Shown: positions 1 through 9,023, counted from the first letter of the stretch. The stretch: DNA of 64,000 nucleotides from Chitinophagaceae bacterium (GCA_022843585.1 JALHNJ010000006.1:1-64000), one strand, 5' to 3'. Translations and numbers: made by a program. Notes: generated by a model not told the origin, from the letters alone.

Positions 1-138
1 CGGGAACTTATCCTTAAAGCAAAAACGAAATAAACTGGAGTTGAAAAAAAGTGTGAGGTAGCTTAAATGATTGCCTGATAAGATAAACCCCTTATCGTTG
101 ATAAAAAACGAGCCTTTATTTTCTACTTTTATTGGAAA

Positions 139-732
139 ATGATTTACGCATATATCAGAGTTAGTACAGAAAAGCAAACAATCGAAAATCAGCGGTACGA
201 AATTTTACAATTTGCTGGAGCAAAGGATTTAATAATCAACAAATGGTTTGAAGAAACTATAAGTGCATCTAAAAAAATTGAAGAAAGAACTTTCAGTACT
301 GTGCTAAAGAAATTAAAGGCAGATGATATACTTATTGTTTCAGAAATATCAAGAATGGGAAGGAATTTAATGCAGATTATGAGTATCCTTCATCTTTGCA
401 TGGAACGAAAAGCAATAGTGTATGCAGTAAAAGAAGGGTATGAACTGGGTGATAATATCAACTCTAAGGTATTGGCATTTGCATTCGGATTATCTGCTGA
501 AATTGAAAGAAATCTTATTTCCCAAAGAACAAAAGAAGCCTTGGCAAGATTGAAAGCTGAAGGTAAAAAATTAGGAAGGCCATGCGGTAGTAGGAAAAAG
601 AATCCCAAGCTTCTGTCGCATAGCGAATTTATACGTAACAAAGTTTCCGAGGGAGCAAAGCAGATTGAAATAGCTAATGCATTAAAAGTGCACCGGCACA
701 CTGTTAAAAAGTGGATTGCAGAATACATTTGA
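139..732 (+). CDS. Small serine recombinase (resolvase/invertase family)
   Basis: Small serine recombinases cut DNA with a serine nucleophile for inversion or resolution. The 197-residue length and layout fit the resolvase/invertase class: the N-terminus reads IYAYIRVSTEKQ, placing the nucleophile at Ser9. A long helix with AEIERNLISQRTKEAL follows, then the GRP linker, and a C-terminal helix-turn-helix near GAKQIEIANALKVHRHTVKKW. It resembles the Bacteroides Mpi-type DNA invertases. It is probably not the element's integrase, because large serine integrases are much longer and the element end lies in a tRNA gene, which suggests a tyrosine recombinase outside the window. A short GATAAG/CTTATC inverted repeat lies upstream at 77-96. 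Its target (invertible promoter or resolution site) is not evident in the window. Confidence 0.9.
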   Translation: MIYAYIRVSTEKQTIENQRYEILQFAGAKDLIINKWFEETISASKKIEERTFSTVLKKLKADDILIVSEISRMGRNLMQIMSILHLCMERKAIVYAVKEGYELGDNINSKVLAFAFGLSAEIERNLISQRTKEALARLKAEGKKLGRPCGSRKKNPKLLSHSEFIRNKVSEGAKQIEIANALKVHRHTVKKWIAEYI

Positions 733-794
733 ACTTTTTATTTTGAACTTTGTATTTCAAGCAATAACTTATGCCGTACTAAAATAAATATAGT

Positions 795-1649
795 ATGAAA
801 TGTATTTTTTGTAAAAACATATCTGACAATTGTGTTAGTATTGAACACATAATTCCTGAATCGCTTGGGAATAAAGAACATGTTTTGCCTAAAGGTGTTG
901 TATGCGATACCTGCAATAATTACTTTGCTGTTAAAATTGAAAAGCCACTTTTCGAACTACCTTATTTTAGAAGTGTCCGATTTAGAAATGATATTGAGAA
1001 TAAGAAAGGTCGGCCAACTTTAGATAAGGGTATTATAGGTGGAATTGTTTCTGTAGGAAAAGATGAGCAAGGCTTACATATAATTGCCGAGAACTCCGGA
1101 GTAGCAAAAGGTATAATAGATGGCAGTATTAAGCACATGATTTTACCGTTTAATTCAGAGCCAGACAGCAACGATATTAATGTATCGAAATTTCTCTGTA
1201 AGGCAGCATTAGAATCATTAATATATCGGGTTGGGCCTGTTCAGGAATGGTTAGATGAAATTACCGAGCATCCGCAGCTTGACACAATAAGAAATTATGT
1301 AAGGTATGGAAGTAAACCGTCATTTTGGGAATATCATCAACGAAGAATTTATCAAGAAGGGGATGAGTTTTTTAATGAAAAAGTTTCTTCTGAAACATAT
1401 GAAATACTTCATGAATTTGATTTTTTTTATTCCGATGAAGGCGAACTATTTTATGTCTTAGTTATTATGGGGATTGAGTTTACAGTAAGCCTGTCTTCTG
1501 AAGAAATAAGTGGTTACCGAAGATGGTTAATTCAAAATGCAGAGAAAGGTCCATTGCAAACCCATGACGAAATGAGAGTAAGAAGTAATCCGAAGGATGT
1601 TAATTCATTGATAGGCAAGAGAATCTCATTTTATACACCTGAAATTTAA
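795..1649 (+). CDS. HNH endonuclease-like protein
   Basis: The N-terminus has the zinc-ribbon plus HNH arrangement: CxxC at residues 3-6, then SIEHIIPESLGN, then VCDTCNNYFA with the second CxxC. This matches HNH nucleases that use paired Cys to hold a zinc and the EHIIP histidine for metal-dependent phosphodiester cleavage. The remaining 230 or so residues match no family I can name. It sits 36 bases upstream of a Panacea-DUF488 gene and its coupled partner, all on the same strand, so it may belong with them as a cargo module of the mobile element. HNH assignment is firm; role (restriction, homing or other) is inference. Confidence 0.75.
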   Translation: MKCIFCKNISDNCVSIEHIIPESLGNKEHVLPKGVVCDTCNNYFAVKIEKPLFELPYFRSVRFRNDIENKKGRPTLDKGIIGGIVSVGKDEQGLHIIAENSGVAKGIIDGSIKHMILPFNSEPDSNDINVSKFLCKAALESLIYRVGPVQEWLDEITEHPQLDTIRNYVRYGSKPSFWEYHQRRIYQEGDEFFNEKVSSETYEILHEFDFFYSDEGELFYVLVIMGIEFTVSLSSEEISGYRRWLIQNAEKGPLQTHDEMRVRSNPKDVNSLIGKRISFYTPEI

Positions 1650-1685
1650 CTGACACAAAAACTATTCTTAAAGTATCTTTACTTC

Positions 1686-2570
1686 ATGTTTTATCGCAGA
1701 AAAATTATATTGGCCTTGTTACAGGTATTTGGTGGCAGATTGGAAAAAATCAACCTGCAGAAATTGCTGTTCCTGGTATGCCAAAAACAAAAGGAGCCGG
1801 AGTACGATTTTATACCCTATTTGTACGGTTGTTATTCCCATTCGGCCAAGGCAGATTTATTTACAATGGTGAAAAAAGATTTTTTAACCGATGATGATAC
1901 CGGCTATATACTAAAAGACAGAAAAAACTATTTAGCATTATTGGATGAAGAAGATAAAAAGCTGGTGAACCAGGCGTATGTTCTTTATAATAAAATGGAC
2001 GGCGATGGATTAATGAAACACACTTACACAAACTTTCCTTACTACGCTATCAATAGCAGTACTGCAGAAAGACTTTTAACAAGTGAACAATTAGGTAAGG
2101 TAGAAACTTGTCGGCCTGATTTAACCAATACAACGCTTTACACAATAGGCTACGAAGGCATATCGCTTGAAGCCTATTTAAACAAACTGATTAAGCACGA
2201 TATTAGAGTGTTGGTGGATGTTCGCAATAATCCATTGAGCCAAAAATTTGGTTTTTCAAAAAGCCAGTTAAAACGTTACTGCGAAGGCTTAAATATTGAA
2301 TACATACATTTTGGAGAGGTAGGTATCCAATCCGAATACCGGCAGGAATTAAAAGAACAAAGTGATTACGATAATCTTTTTAAAAGTTATAAAAAGAAAA
2401 CACTTCCCAACACTATTTCTACACAGGAAAAAATACTTGCTTTACTGAACGATAAAAAGCGAATTGCATTAACCTGTTTTGAGGCAGATATTTGCCAATG
2501 TCACCGCAAACATTTGGCTGAGGCAATCGCCCAATTGCCTGAATGGAATTATGAACTAAAGCATATTTAG
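1686..2570 (+). CDS. Panacea-like domain fused to DUF488
   Basis: The C-terminal half, from about residue 150, is a clear DUF488 domain: LYTIGYEGISLEAYL, then VLVDVRNNPLSQKFGFSK, and near residue 262 the conserved TCFEADICQCHR. The first 130 residues resemble the Panacea/SocA-like (DUF4065) fold, with KINLQKLLFLV followed by YDFIPYLYGCYSH, a domain known in antitoxin-type chaperones. DUF488 is of unknown biochemical function and recurs next to DNA-related genes. The stop codon is followed after one base by the ATG of the next gene, so the two are translationally coupled. The fusion suggests a toxin-antitoxin or defence role, which is inference. Confidence 0.7.
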   Translation: MFYRRKIILALLQVFGGRLEKINLQKLLFLVCQKQKEPEYDFIPYLYGCYSHSAKADLFTMVKKDFLTDDDTGYILKDRKNYLALLDEEDKKLVNQAYVLYNKMDGDGLMKHTYTNFPYYAINSSTAERLLTSEQLGKVETCRPDLTNTTLYTIGYEGISLEAYLNKLIKHDIRVLVDVRNNPLSQKFGFSKSQLKRYCEGLNIEYIHFGEVGIQSEYRQELKEQSDYDNLFKSYKKKTLPNTISTQEKILALLNDKKRIALTCFEADICQCHRKHLAEAIAQLPEWNYELKHI

Positions 2571-2571
2571 A

Positions 2572-3420
2572 ATGGCCCTGACCAAAGTATTAATTGCAGT
2601 AAAAACTTATCCCACACTTTCCGCCCAATATGACGAATTGGTTTGCACCGCCGGATTCCTGGAAGATGGCAATTGGGTGAGGATTTATCCTATCCCTTTT
2701 CGAAAATTAGAATATGAAAAGCGTTACAGCAAATACGATTGGGTGGAAATTGATTTGGTAAAAAATGGGAAAGATTTCAGGCCGGAAAGTCATAAGCCCT
2801 GGTCTATTGAATCGGACTTTAATGTAGTGGGTCATATAGATACAGTTAATAATTGGCAGGAAAGAAAGAATATAGTTTTAAAAAAAGTTTATACTAATAT
2901 TACTCAACTGATTGCTGAGGCAAAAGACAAAAAAATAGCTACTTCTTTGGCTACATTTAAACCAACCGAAATACTTGATTTTACTATTGAAGAAGTTGAA
3001 CGGGGATGGGACAAAGAAAAGTTGGCTACTCTAAAAGCTAAAGCCCAACAATTGCATTTGTTTCAGAATGCAGAGAATCCTTTTGAGGTGGTAAACAAAT
3101 TGCCTTATAAGTTTTCGTACAGATTTAAGGATGATGAAGGAACTATCTCAAAATTGATGATAGAAGATTGGGAGATTGGTGCATTGTACTGGAATAGCTT
3201 AAAACGCCACGAAGGCCATGACCGGGAAGCTAAAGCCTGTGAAGATGTAAGGAAAAAATATTGGGATGATTTTACCTTAACAAAAGACCTTTATTTATTT
3301 TTAGGAACTATTTATGAGAGCCATGCAAAAAACTATCCTTACCCATTTGTTATTATCGGAACATTTCATCCAACTTTTCCAAAACCAGTAAAAGAACAAC
3401 CGCAATTAAAGTTGTTTTAA
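2572..3420 (+). CDS. Unknown protein with C-terminal beta-clamp-like motif, partner of DUF488 gene
   Basis: I do not recognise a named family. The protein is 282 residues, begins MALTKVLIAVKTYPTLSAQY, has no signal peptide or membrane segment, and contains a compact N-terminal region (GNWVRIYPIPFRKLEYEKRY) and a second conserved-looking stretch (LKRHEGHDREAKACEDVRKK). It ends in QPQLKLF; the last five residues QLKLF fit the QLxLF consensus of peptides that bind the DNA polymerase sliding clamp. The ATG overlaps the upstream stop region with a one-base gap, so the product is made with the Panacea-DUF488 protein and probably works with it. A DNA-replication- or repair-linked role is inference from that tail. 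Confidence 0.6.
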   Translation: MALTKVLIAVKTYPTLSAQYDELVCTAGFLEDGNWVRIYPIPFRKLEYEKRYSKYDWVEIDLVKNGKDFRPESHKPWSIESDFNVVGHIDTVNNWQERKNIVLKKVYTNITQLIAEAKDKKIATSLATFKPTEILDFTIEEVERGWDKEKLATLKAKAQQLHLFQNAENPFEVVNKLPYKFSYRFKDDEGTISKLMIEDWEIGALYWNSLKRHEGHDREAKACEDVRKKYWDDFTLTKDLYLFLGTIYESHAKNYPYPFVIIGTFHPTFPKPVKEQPQLKLF

Positions 3421-3470
3421 AAAAACTCTATTTAGCAATGCTGAGGAAAGAAATCATTTTTATTTCTTTA

Positions 3471-3767
3471 TCAAACTTTCACCATTCCATCATTATCAAT
3501 CGCTAATTTTAAAGCTCTCAAAATACTATTATTGGCAGTAGGATTTACCTCTTCCATATTATACCAATTACCCTCTTTTGTCTTGTATAATTTGCAGGAG
3601 AATTGTCCATTATTATCGCCCTCTTTTGTGAAATTATATTCTTGTAAAACAGCAATAATATTGCCCAGCACGTTGGTTAATTCATAAGGCTTTATTGTGT
3701 AATAAAACTGGCTGTTATCTTCTAAAGTAATCTGTTTGCTATAAAGGTTCTTTAGGGCATCTCTCAT
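3471..3767 (-). CDS. Small hypothetical protein, 98 aa
   Basis: A 98-residue soluble protein (starts MRDALKNLYSKQITLEDN) with no recognisable domain, signal peptide or membrane segment. It is convergent with the beta-clamp-motif gene, ending 50 bases after it, and is followed upstream by another small minus-strand gene. Acidic and amide-rich composition and clean reading frame suggest a real gene of the mobile element, but function cannot be assigned. Confidence 0.5.
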   Translation of the reverse strand: MRDALKNLYSKQITLEDNSQFYYTIKPYELTNVLGNIIAVLQEYNFTKEGDNNGQFSCKLYKTKEGNWYNMEEVNPTANNSILRALKLAIDNDGMVKV

Positions 3768-3842
3768 ATTACAATAATAAATTAATTGGTAGTGGCTGCA
3801 AAACGAACTTACTAACAGGATTAAAATTTGTCAGGTGACTTC

Positions 3843-4130
3843 TTATTTACTATCCAGCTCCTTTAACTTGTCATTTAAATCAGCCAATCCTGCTTTTTTT
3901 AAGCACTCAACAGAAAATGCACCTAAATCTTGTAAAGATTCTTTTGGAAAGATATCCATCAAACTTCCCCCCTTGTCACTGTCTTTACCGGAAATGCCAT
4001 GTTCAATAATTCGTGTTAGCAGAAGTACATTCTTCCGGCTGATTTGAATATTCAGTTTGACAAGTTCGTTCATTCCCGGAATACTTAGTAGCGTATCATA
4101 GAATTTTGCTACATCATTTTTTGCAAGCAT
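3843..4130 (-). CDS. Small hypothetical protein of the mobile element
   Basis: A short, helical, soluble protein beginning MLAKNDVAKFYDTLLSIPGM and ending in KELDSK. An in-frame GTG at 4151 would add seven residues, but ATG at 4130 is the more likely start. It lies immediately before the mobilization block and is divergent from the primase-like gene. No domain or motif is recognised. Small genes in this position are common in Bacteroidota mobilizable elements, which is the only clue to role. Confidence 0.5.
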   Translation of the reverse strand: MLAKNDVAKFYDTLLSIPGMNELVKLNIQISRKNVLLLTRIIEHGISGKDSDKGGSLMDIFPKESLQDLGAFSVECLKKAGLADLNDKLKELDSK

Positions 4131-4221
4131 ATAATTATTTGTTTTGTTCACAATTTAATTTTCACCTATCAAAAATATATTGAGTTGCTGGATTCATCCC
4201 CTATCAAATTTACAGGGGATG

Positions 4222-4251
4222 TTGCGGGGTCTTTGACAGTTGATAATTTTG
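4222..4251 (+). promoter_or_regulatory. Candidate promoter of the mobilization block
   Basis: A perfect Bacteroidota -7 box TAATTTTG lies at 4244-4251, with TTG 19 bases upstream at 4222-4224 as -33 element. Transcription would start near 4256, leaving a leader of about 30 bases before the primase-like ATG at 4289. A small inverted repeat ATCCCCT (4196-4202) / AGGGGAT (4214-4220) sits just upstream and could be an operator. Confidence 0.5.
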
Positions 4252-4288
4252 TATCGTTCTTAATTAGTGAGTTTGAAAATCGTGTTGT

Positions 4289-5155
4289 ATGAATATCGGG
4301 CAGGCAAAGCAAATTGATCTGGTGGATTACCTGGCTTCACTGGGTTATAATCCGGCTAAAATAACAAGGGAAGAATACTGGTATCTTTCTCCGCTCCGGG
4401 AGGAAAGGACGGCTTCTTTTAAAGTTGATCGCAGACTTAATGTCTGGTATGATCACGGACTGGGCAAGGGAGGAAACCTGGTTGATTTTGGAACACTGTA
4501 TCATAATTGTCCAGTGAAAGATTTATTGAAGCGACTACACAGCAATCTTTCTTTTCACCAGCCGCCTGCTCCGGCCTTAGTTCCTGCTGAATCACTGGTT
4601 AAAATAATCTCCGAACGAAACCTGGTATCCCTTTCATTGCTACGCTATATTAAGCAGCGCCGGGTAGCGGAAGAGGTCGCCAAAAAATACTGCCGGGAGA
4701 TTACTTTTTCACTCCATGAAAAAAAGTACTCAGCCATTGGGTTTAAAAATAATGAAGGTGGTTTTGAATTACGCAATCAATGGTTCAAAGGAAGCAGTTC
4801 GCCGAAGGCCATTACGAGCTTCGAAAATGGATCAAAAGAACTGTCCGTTTTTGAAGGATTTTTCAACTTCTTATCTCATCAGACAATTCAGCAAAATCAA
4901 TTCCTTCCTGTTTCCAATTATTTGGTGTTGAACTCTGCATCTTTTTTTGAAAAAAGCAAAGCATTAATGGAGCAATATGATGGCATTCGCCTTTTTTTAG
5001 ACAGGGATAAGACCGGCCAAAACTGTACATCGCAGGCTTTGTCCTGGGGTAAGAAATTTCAGGATGAAAGTCATTTGTATAAAGGCTACAATGATTTTAA
5101 TGAATGGATGCAGCAAATCGGAAAATCGCAGAAGAAGGGTTTACGCCAGCTGTAG
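4289..5155 (+). CDS. CHC2/Toprim primase-like mobilization protein
   Basis: The N-terminus has the CHC2-type primase layout (IDLVDYLASLGYNPAK, then SPLREERTASFKVD, then WYDHGLGKGGNLVDF), but the usual zinc-binding cysteines are missing, so the zinc finger is degenerate. The C-terminal part is Toprim-like, with an acidic FEGFFNFLSH motif and a second motif LFLDRDKTGQ supplying the DxD pair. At 288 residues it is a short primase-like protein of the type found next to relaxase genes in Bacteroidota conjugative and mobilizable elements. It is likely to prime or process the transferred strand, which is inference from context. It precedes the relaxosome genes by about 110 bases that hold a large dyad. 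Confidence 0.75.
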   Translation: MNIGQAKQIDLVDYLASLGYNPAKITREEYWYLSPLREERTASFKVDRRLNVWYDHGLGKGGNLVDFGTLYHNCPVKDLLKRLHSNLSFHQPPAPALVPAESLVKIISERNLVSLSLLRYIKQRRVAEEVAKKYCREITFSLHEKKYSAIGFKNNEGGFELRNQWFKGSSSPKAITSFENGSKELSVFEGFFNFLSHQTIQQNQFLPVSNYLVLNSASFFEKSKALMEQYDGIRLFLDRDKTGQNCTSQALSWGKKFQDESHLYKGYNDFNEWMQQIGKSQKKGLRQL

Positions 5156-5158
5156 CAA

Positions 5159-5232
5159 GGAGTATAATGCCCGTCTGACGGCATGGTAAAATGTACGTTT
5201 GTCGGACAAACGGAATTTTACCCTTTCACTCC
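5159..5232. repeat. Nested dyad, candidate oriT
   Basis: Between the primase-like and relaxosome genes lies a nested dyad. The outer arms are GGAGT (5159-5163) and ACTCC (5228-5232). Inside are CCGTC/GACGG (5171-5175 and 5177-5181) and a long hairpin: GGTAAAAT (5185-5192) pairs with ATTTTACC (5215-5222), and CGTTTGTC (5196-5203) pairs with GACAAACG (5205-5212). Origins of transfer typically carry such inverted repeats beside the relaxase gene. An attenuator or operator for the mob genes is the alternative. No nick consensus is identifiable by eye. Confidence 0.45.
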
Positions 5233-5270
5233 GGGGTCGTTACGGGGAATTGAAAAGATAATGTGAGGAT

Positions 5271-5663
5271 ATGAATGCAGAGAAATCAAATCTTACCAGG
5301 AAGGTGACGATACGTTTTAAGCCGGAGGAATACACTAAGGTTAGTGTTTCTTTTAAGACTACCACCAAAAAGAAACTTAGCGAATACATCCGATATGTGT
5401 TGCTGGAAAAACCAGTGACGGTTTATACCCGTGACCAGTCTGTGGATGAATTGATGGCAGAACTGGTACTGCTTCGGAAAGAACTATCTGCTATTGGTAG
5501 CAACTTCAATCAACTCGTAAAAAGACTGCATACGGCAAGCCATTTTCAGGAAATCAAATCACTGGTTTTACAAACTGAAAACGATCAGAAAAAGTTTCTT
5601 GAAAAGACGGGCGAAATCAATTTAAAAATAAGTGAATTGTCAGGCCAATGGTTGCAAGAATAA
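5271..5663 (+). CDS. mobA: Relaxosome accessory (mobilization) protein
   Basis: A 130-residue protein whose N-terminus (LTRKVTIRFKPEEY) looks like a ribbon-helix-helix DNA-binding segment, followed by a helical region typical of MobC/MobA-type plasmid mobilization proteins (ELVLLRKELSAIGSNFNQL, the conserved GxNxNQ-like signature). Such proteins bind oriT and help the relaxase open the strands. Its 3' end overlaps the relaxase start by 16 bases, indicating translational coupling. The symbol follows Bacteroidota element usage and naming varies between elements. Confidence 0.8.
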   Translation: MNAEKSNLTRKVTIRFKPEEYTKVSVSFKTTTKKKLSEYIRYVLLEKPVTVYTRDQSVDELMAELVLLRKELSAIGSNFNQLVKRLHTASHFQEIKSLVLQTENDQKKFLEKTGEINLKISELSGQWLQE

Positions 5664-6910
5664 ATACCGGAAAAAGTATCAGCAAGGCACTTAACTATAA
5701 CGAAAAAAAAGTGCAACAGGGCACAGCAGAAATACTGTCAGCCATTAATTTTTTAAAGGATGCGGATAAAATGAATTTTTATGAAAAGCTGGGGATGTTT
5801 GAAAAACTCACTACGTTGAATGAACGAACCACCACTAATACCCTGCATGTGTCGCTCAATTTTGATCCTTCCGAAATTCTTGCAAACGAAAAATTGATTG
5901 CTGTTGCAGAAAGTTATATGAAACGGATTGGTTTTGGCGACCAGCCTTTTTTGGTGTACCGGCATTTTGATACAGGACATCCGCATATCCATATCGTCAG
6001 CACCAATATTCAGCGGGATGGTAACCGTATCTCCATGCACAATATGGGACGCAATCAATCTGAAGTTGCCCGAAAAGAAATTGAGGTTGAATTCGGGCTG
6101 GTAAAAGCAGAGAGTAAAAAGCTAATGGCGGGTGCTGTTTTAAAACCCATCAGTGTACAGAAAATAAATCCTGGCAGGAGGTCAACCAAAGCCGCCATCT
6201 CCAATATACTGGGCCTCGTTATTCCGCAGTATAAATATTGTTCGCTGGCGGAACTCAATGCTGTTTTAAAATTATACAATGTGGTGGCCGACAGGTGCGG
6301 GGAAGATTCTCATACCTACAAACACAATGGTTTATTGTACCGGGTGCTGGATGAAAAAGGAAATAAGGTTGGCACTCCTATTAAGGCGAGTTTGTTTTAT
6401 ATGAAACCAACGCTCAAAAATCTAGGGCAGCGGTTTGCTGAAAATGAACATTTAAAACAACCTTATGCCAAAAGGTTGAAGACGGCGATTGATTATGTGT
6501 TGCTTAAAAAACCCGGTGCTGGTTTATCGCAATTGGTAAACGAGTTGAATAAGGAAAGAATCAGTTTGGTTTTACGGCAGAACAAGGAAGGGATTATTTA
6601 CGGTATCACGTATGTGGATCATCAAACCAAAACCGTGTTCAACGGAAGCGATTTGGGTAAAGCGTACAGTGCTAAAATGATACTGGAGCGTACACATCCC
6701 GGTGCTGCGGGAGTCAGCATTGATTTGGCTGGTGAAAAGAAAAATTCCCGGCAATCCGAAGATGTTGCACAGGCGGCAGGAGTTGCTAAAGTGCAGCCCG
6801 GTGAATTAAATATACCGGACATACTTCATTCAACCGCTGGGGCAAATAATCCCATTCCTTTTCAACTGAAGAAAAGAAAACGTAAAAGAAAAAAACAATT
6901 AAAATTTTAA
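5648..6910 (+). CDS. mobB: Relaxase (MOBP-type mobilization nuclease)
   Basis: The relaxase nicks oriT and stays covalently bound to the transferred strand. The N-terminus (ARINTGKSISKALNYNEKKV) carries the conserved tyrosine at about residue 17, and near residues 104-115 the three-histidine metal site reads RHFDTGHPHIHIVSTN. Both are signatures of the Bacteroidota relaxase/mobilization nuclease family (PF03432). The 420-residue length is normal. The C-terminus is strongly basic (KKRKRKRKKQ), suited to DNA binding. It overlaps the accessory gene upstream and abuts the coupling-protein gene downstream, so the three form one operon. Confidence 0.92.
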   Translation: MVARINTGKSISKALNYNEKKVQQGTAEILSAINFLKDADKMNFYEKLGMFEKLTTLNERTTTNTLHVSLNFDPSEILANEKLIAVAESYMKRIGFGDQPFLVYRHFDTGHPHIHIVSTNIQRDGNRISMHNMGRNQSEVARKEIEVEFGLVKAESKKLMAGAVLKPISVQKINPGRRSTKAAISNILGLVIPQYKYCSLAELNAVLKLYNVVADRCGEDSHTYKHNGLLYRVLDEKGNKVGTPIKASLFYMKPTLKNLGQRFAENEHLKQPYAKRLKTAIDYVLLKKPGAGLSQLVNELNKERISLVLRQNKEGIIYGITYVDHQTKTVFNGSDLGKAYSAKMILERTHPGAAGVSIDLAGEKKNSRQSEDVAQAAGVAKVQPGELNIPDILHSTAGANNPIPFQLKKRKRKRKKQLKF

Positions 6911-6913
6911 GTG

Positions 6914-8899
6914 ATGAATACTGGTGAGAATGAACAGGGGTTGAGAAAGATTACAGACATGACAAGGCTGATGAGCATTGTTGTACTGGCCTTGCATTTT
7001 TATTACTACTGTTACCAGGTGTTTAAGCAGTGGGAACTGACCGCAGAAATTTCTGACCGGTTGCTGAGTAACATTCAAAATACAGGATTGTTCCGCCAAT
7101 TCAATAATTCAAAATTGATTGCACTGGCACTGCTCATTATATCGTTATTCGGTGCCAGGGGAAAGAAAGATGAAAATATCAATCATAAAACTGCGTTCGC
7201 CTATATCATTACAGGCACACTCCTTTATTTTTTAAGCTATTTCAGTTTACATTTTCCGTCGGCATTGCAGACCCGTGCCATTACTTATATGTTGATCACC
7301 GCTATAGGTTATATACTCATACTTACCGGCGGCAACCTGATATCACGGGTTATCCGGCAAAAACTAAACAACAAAGATATTTTCAATAAGGAAAATGAAA
7401 CCTTTCCGCAGGAAGAGCGGTTGCTGCAGAATGAATACTCCATTAACCTGCCGGCCGAGTATCATCTGAAAGGAAAGGTGCGTAAAAGCTGGATTAATAT
7501 TATCAATCCCTTTCGTTCATTGTTAGTACTTGGTTCGCCCGGTGCCGGTAAGTCTTATTTTGTTATACGGCATGTTATCACGCAGCATATCCGCAAAGGC
7601 TTTTGCATGTTTGTATATGATTTTAAATTCGATGATCTTTCCATCATTGCTTATAACCATTATTTAAAATGCCGCCATCTTTATAAAACTCCTCCGCAGT
7701 TTTATGTCATCAATTTTGAAGACCTCTCCCGGACACATCGTTGTAATCCGCTGGATAAGGAAAACATGTTGGACATTACCGATGCGTCTGAATCTGCCCG
7801 TACCATACTGATGGGTCTTAACAGGGAATGGATTAAACGTCAGGGTGATTTTTTTGTGGAGTCGCCTATTAATTTTCTGACAGCCATTATCTGGTTTCTC
7901 CGTCGCTACAATGATGGAGAGTTTTGTACGTTGCCGCATGTCATTGAACTGATGCAGGTAGAGTATGATAAATTGTTCACCATCCTGAAGACTGAAAAAG
8001 AAATCGAAGCCCTGATCAATCCTTTTGTATCGGCTTATATGAATGATGTGATGGAACAACTGGAAGGACAAATTGCAGCTGCTAAAGTGGCGATGGCGAG
8101 ACTGTCATCACCCCAACTTTATTATGTGCTCTCGGGGAATGATTTTACACTTGATATCAATAACCCTAATGAGCCAAAGATTGTATGCATGGGCAATAAC
8201 CCGCAGAAGATACAGGTATATGGAGCTGTCCTTTCTTTGTACGTGTCCCGGCTGATCAAAATGGTGAATAAAAAGGGGATGCTGAAATCAAGCCTTGTCT
8301 TTGATGAATTTCCAACGATTTACCTCAACAATATGGACAGCCTGATAGCCACTGCCCGGAGCAATAAGGTTGCCACTACACTGGGTGTCCAGGATTTCAG
8401 CCAGTTGAAGAAAGATTACGGGAAAGACCAGGCCGATGTTATTATGAATATTACCGGGAATATTATTTCCGGGCAGGTAACCGGCGAAACCGCCAAACAG
8501 CTTTCCGAAAGGTTCGGTAAGATCATGCAGGACCGTACCAGTCTTTCCATTAACCGGACGGATACTTCGGTCAGTAAATCCAAGCAATTAGATACCGCCA
8601 TCCCTGCCTCCAAAATAGCGGCTTTAAGTTCAGGGGAGTTCGTAGGTATGGTAGCAGACGATCCGGGCCAGAAAATCGATCTGAAAGCCTTTCACGGGGC
8701 TATTTTGAACGACCACGAAGCCCTGAAGAAGGAACAGGATCAGTATAAGCGAGTGCCGGTAGTCCGGCAGGTTACTCCGGCCATTGTCCAGCTTAATTAT
8801 GGCCAGATAAAACAGGAAATCGAGGACTTGGTGAATGCGGAAATGGAAAGGATTATGAACGATCCGGGGATGGCCGGAACGGTGCTGAGAAAGAATTAG
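6914..8899 (+). CDS. mobC: Type IV coupling protein (TraG/VirD4-like)
   Basis: This is the ATPase that links the relaxase-DNA complex to the mating channel. Four hydrophobic segments fill residues 20-145, then the Walker A motif GSPGAGKS lies at about 208-215 and the Walker B motif LVFDEFPTIY near 463. The later region (TGETAKQLSERFGK, then ALSSGEFVGMVADDP) matches TraD/TraG-type coupling proteins of Bacteroidota elements. The start is ATG 6914; a GTG directly before it at 6911 is in frame. It follows the relaxase stop codon without a gap. No tra (mating-pore) genes are present in the window, so transfer would need genes to the left or a helper. Confidence 0.9.
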   Translation: MNTGENEQGLRKITDMTRLMSIVVLALHFYYYCYQVFKQWELTAEISDRLLSNIQNTGLFRQFNNSKLIALALLIISLFGARGKKDENINHKTAFAYIITGTLLYFLSYFSLHFPSALQTRAITYMLITAIGYILILTGGNLISRVIRQKLNNKDIFNKENETFPQEERLLQNEYSINLPAEYHLKGKVRKSWINIINPFRSLLVLGSPGAGKSYFVIRHVITQHIRKGFCMFVYDFKFDDLSIIAYNHYLKCRHLYKTPPQFYVINFEDLSRTHRCNPLDKENMLDITDASESARTILMGLNREWIKRQGDFFVESPINFLTAIIWFLRRYNDGEFCTLPHVIELMQVEYDKLFTILKTEKEIEALINPFVSAYMNDVMEQLEGQIAAAKVAMARLSSPQLYYVLSGNDFTLDINNPNEPKIVCMGNNPQKIQVYGAVLSLYVSRLIKMVNKKGMLKSSLVFDEFPTIYLNNMDSLIATARSNKVATTLGVQDFSQLKKDYGKDQADVIMNITGNIISGQVTGETAKQLSERFGKIMQDRTSLSINRTDTSVSKSKQLDTAIPASKIAALSSGEFVGMVADDPGQKIDLKAFHGAILNDHEALKKEQDQYKRVPVVRQVTPAIVQLNYGQIKQEIEDLVNAEMERIMNDPGMAGTVLRKN

Positions 8900-9023
8900 G
8901 CCTTTGTGGCTGGAGGATGTAATTATTCCCAGCCATAAATAGGTAAAAAAGTATAGTTATGGCTCCGGATAACGGCATTATTGACAGCCATAAGTCAGCT
9001 AAAAGAAAAAATTGATGTTTCAT

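Noticed and set aside
139-732. The serine recombinase as the element's integrase
   Set aside because: It is a 197-residue resolvase/invertase-type protein. Insertion at a tRNA 3' end is typical of tyrosine recombinases, and none is in the window.
5753-8613. Minus-strand open frames inside the relaxase and coupling-protein genes
   Set aside because: They overlap well-supported genes and encode Cys/His/Phe-rich sequences without domains, so they are shadow frames.
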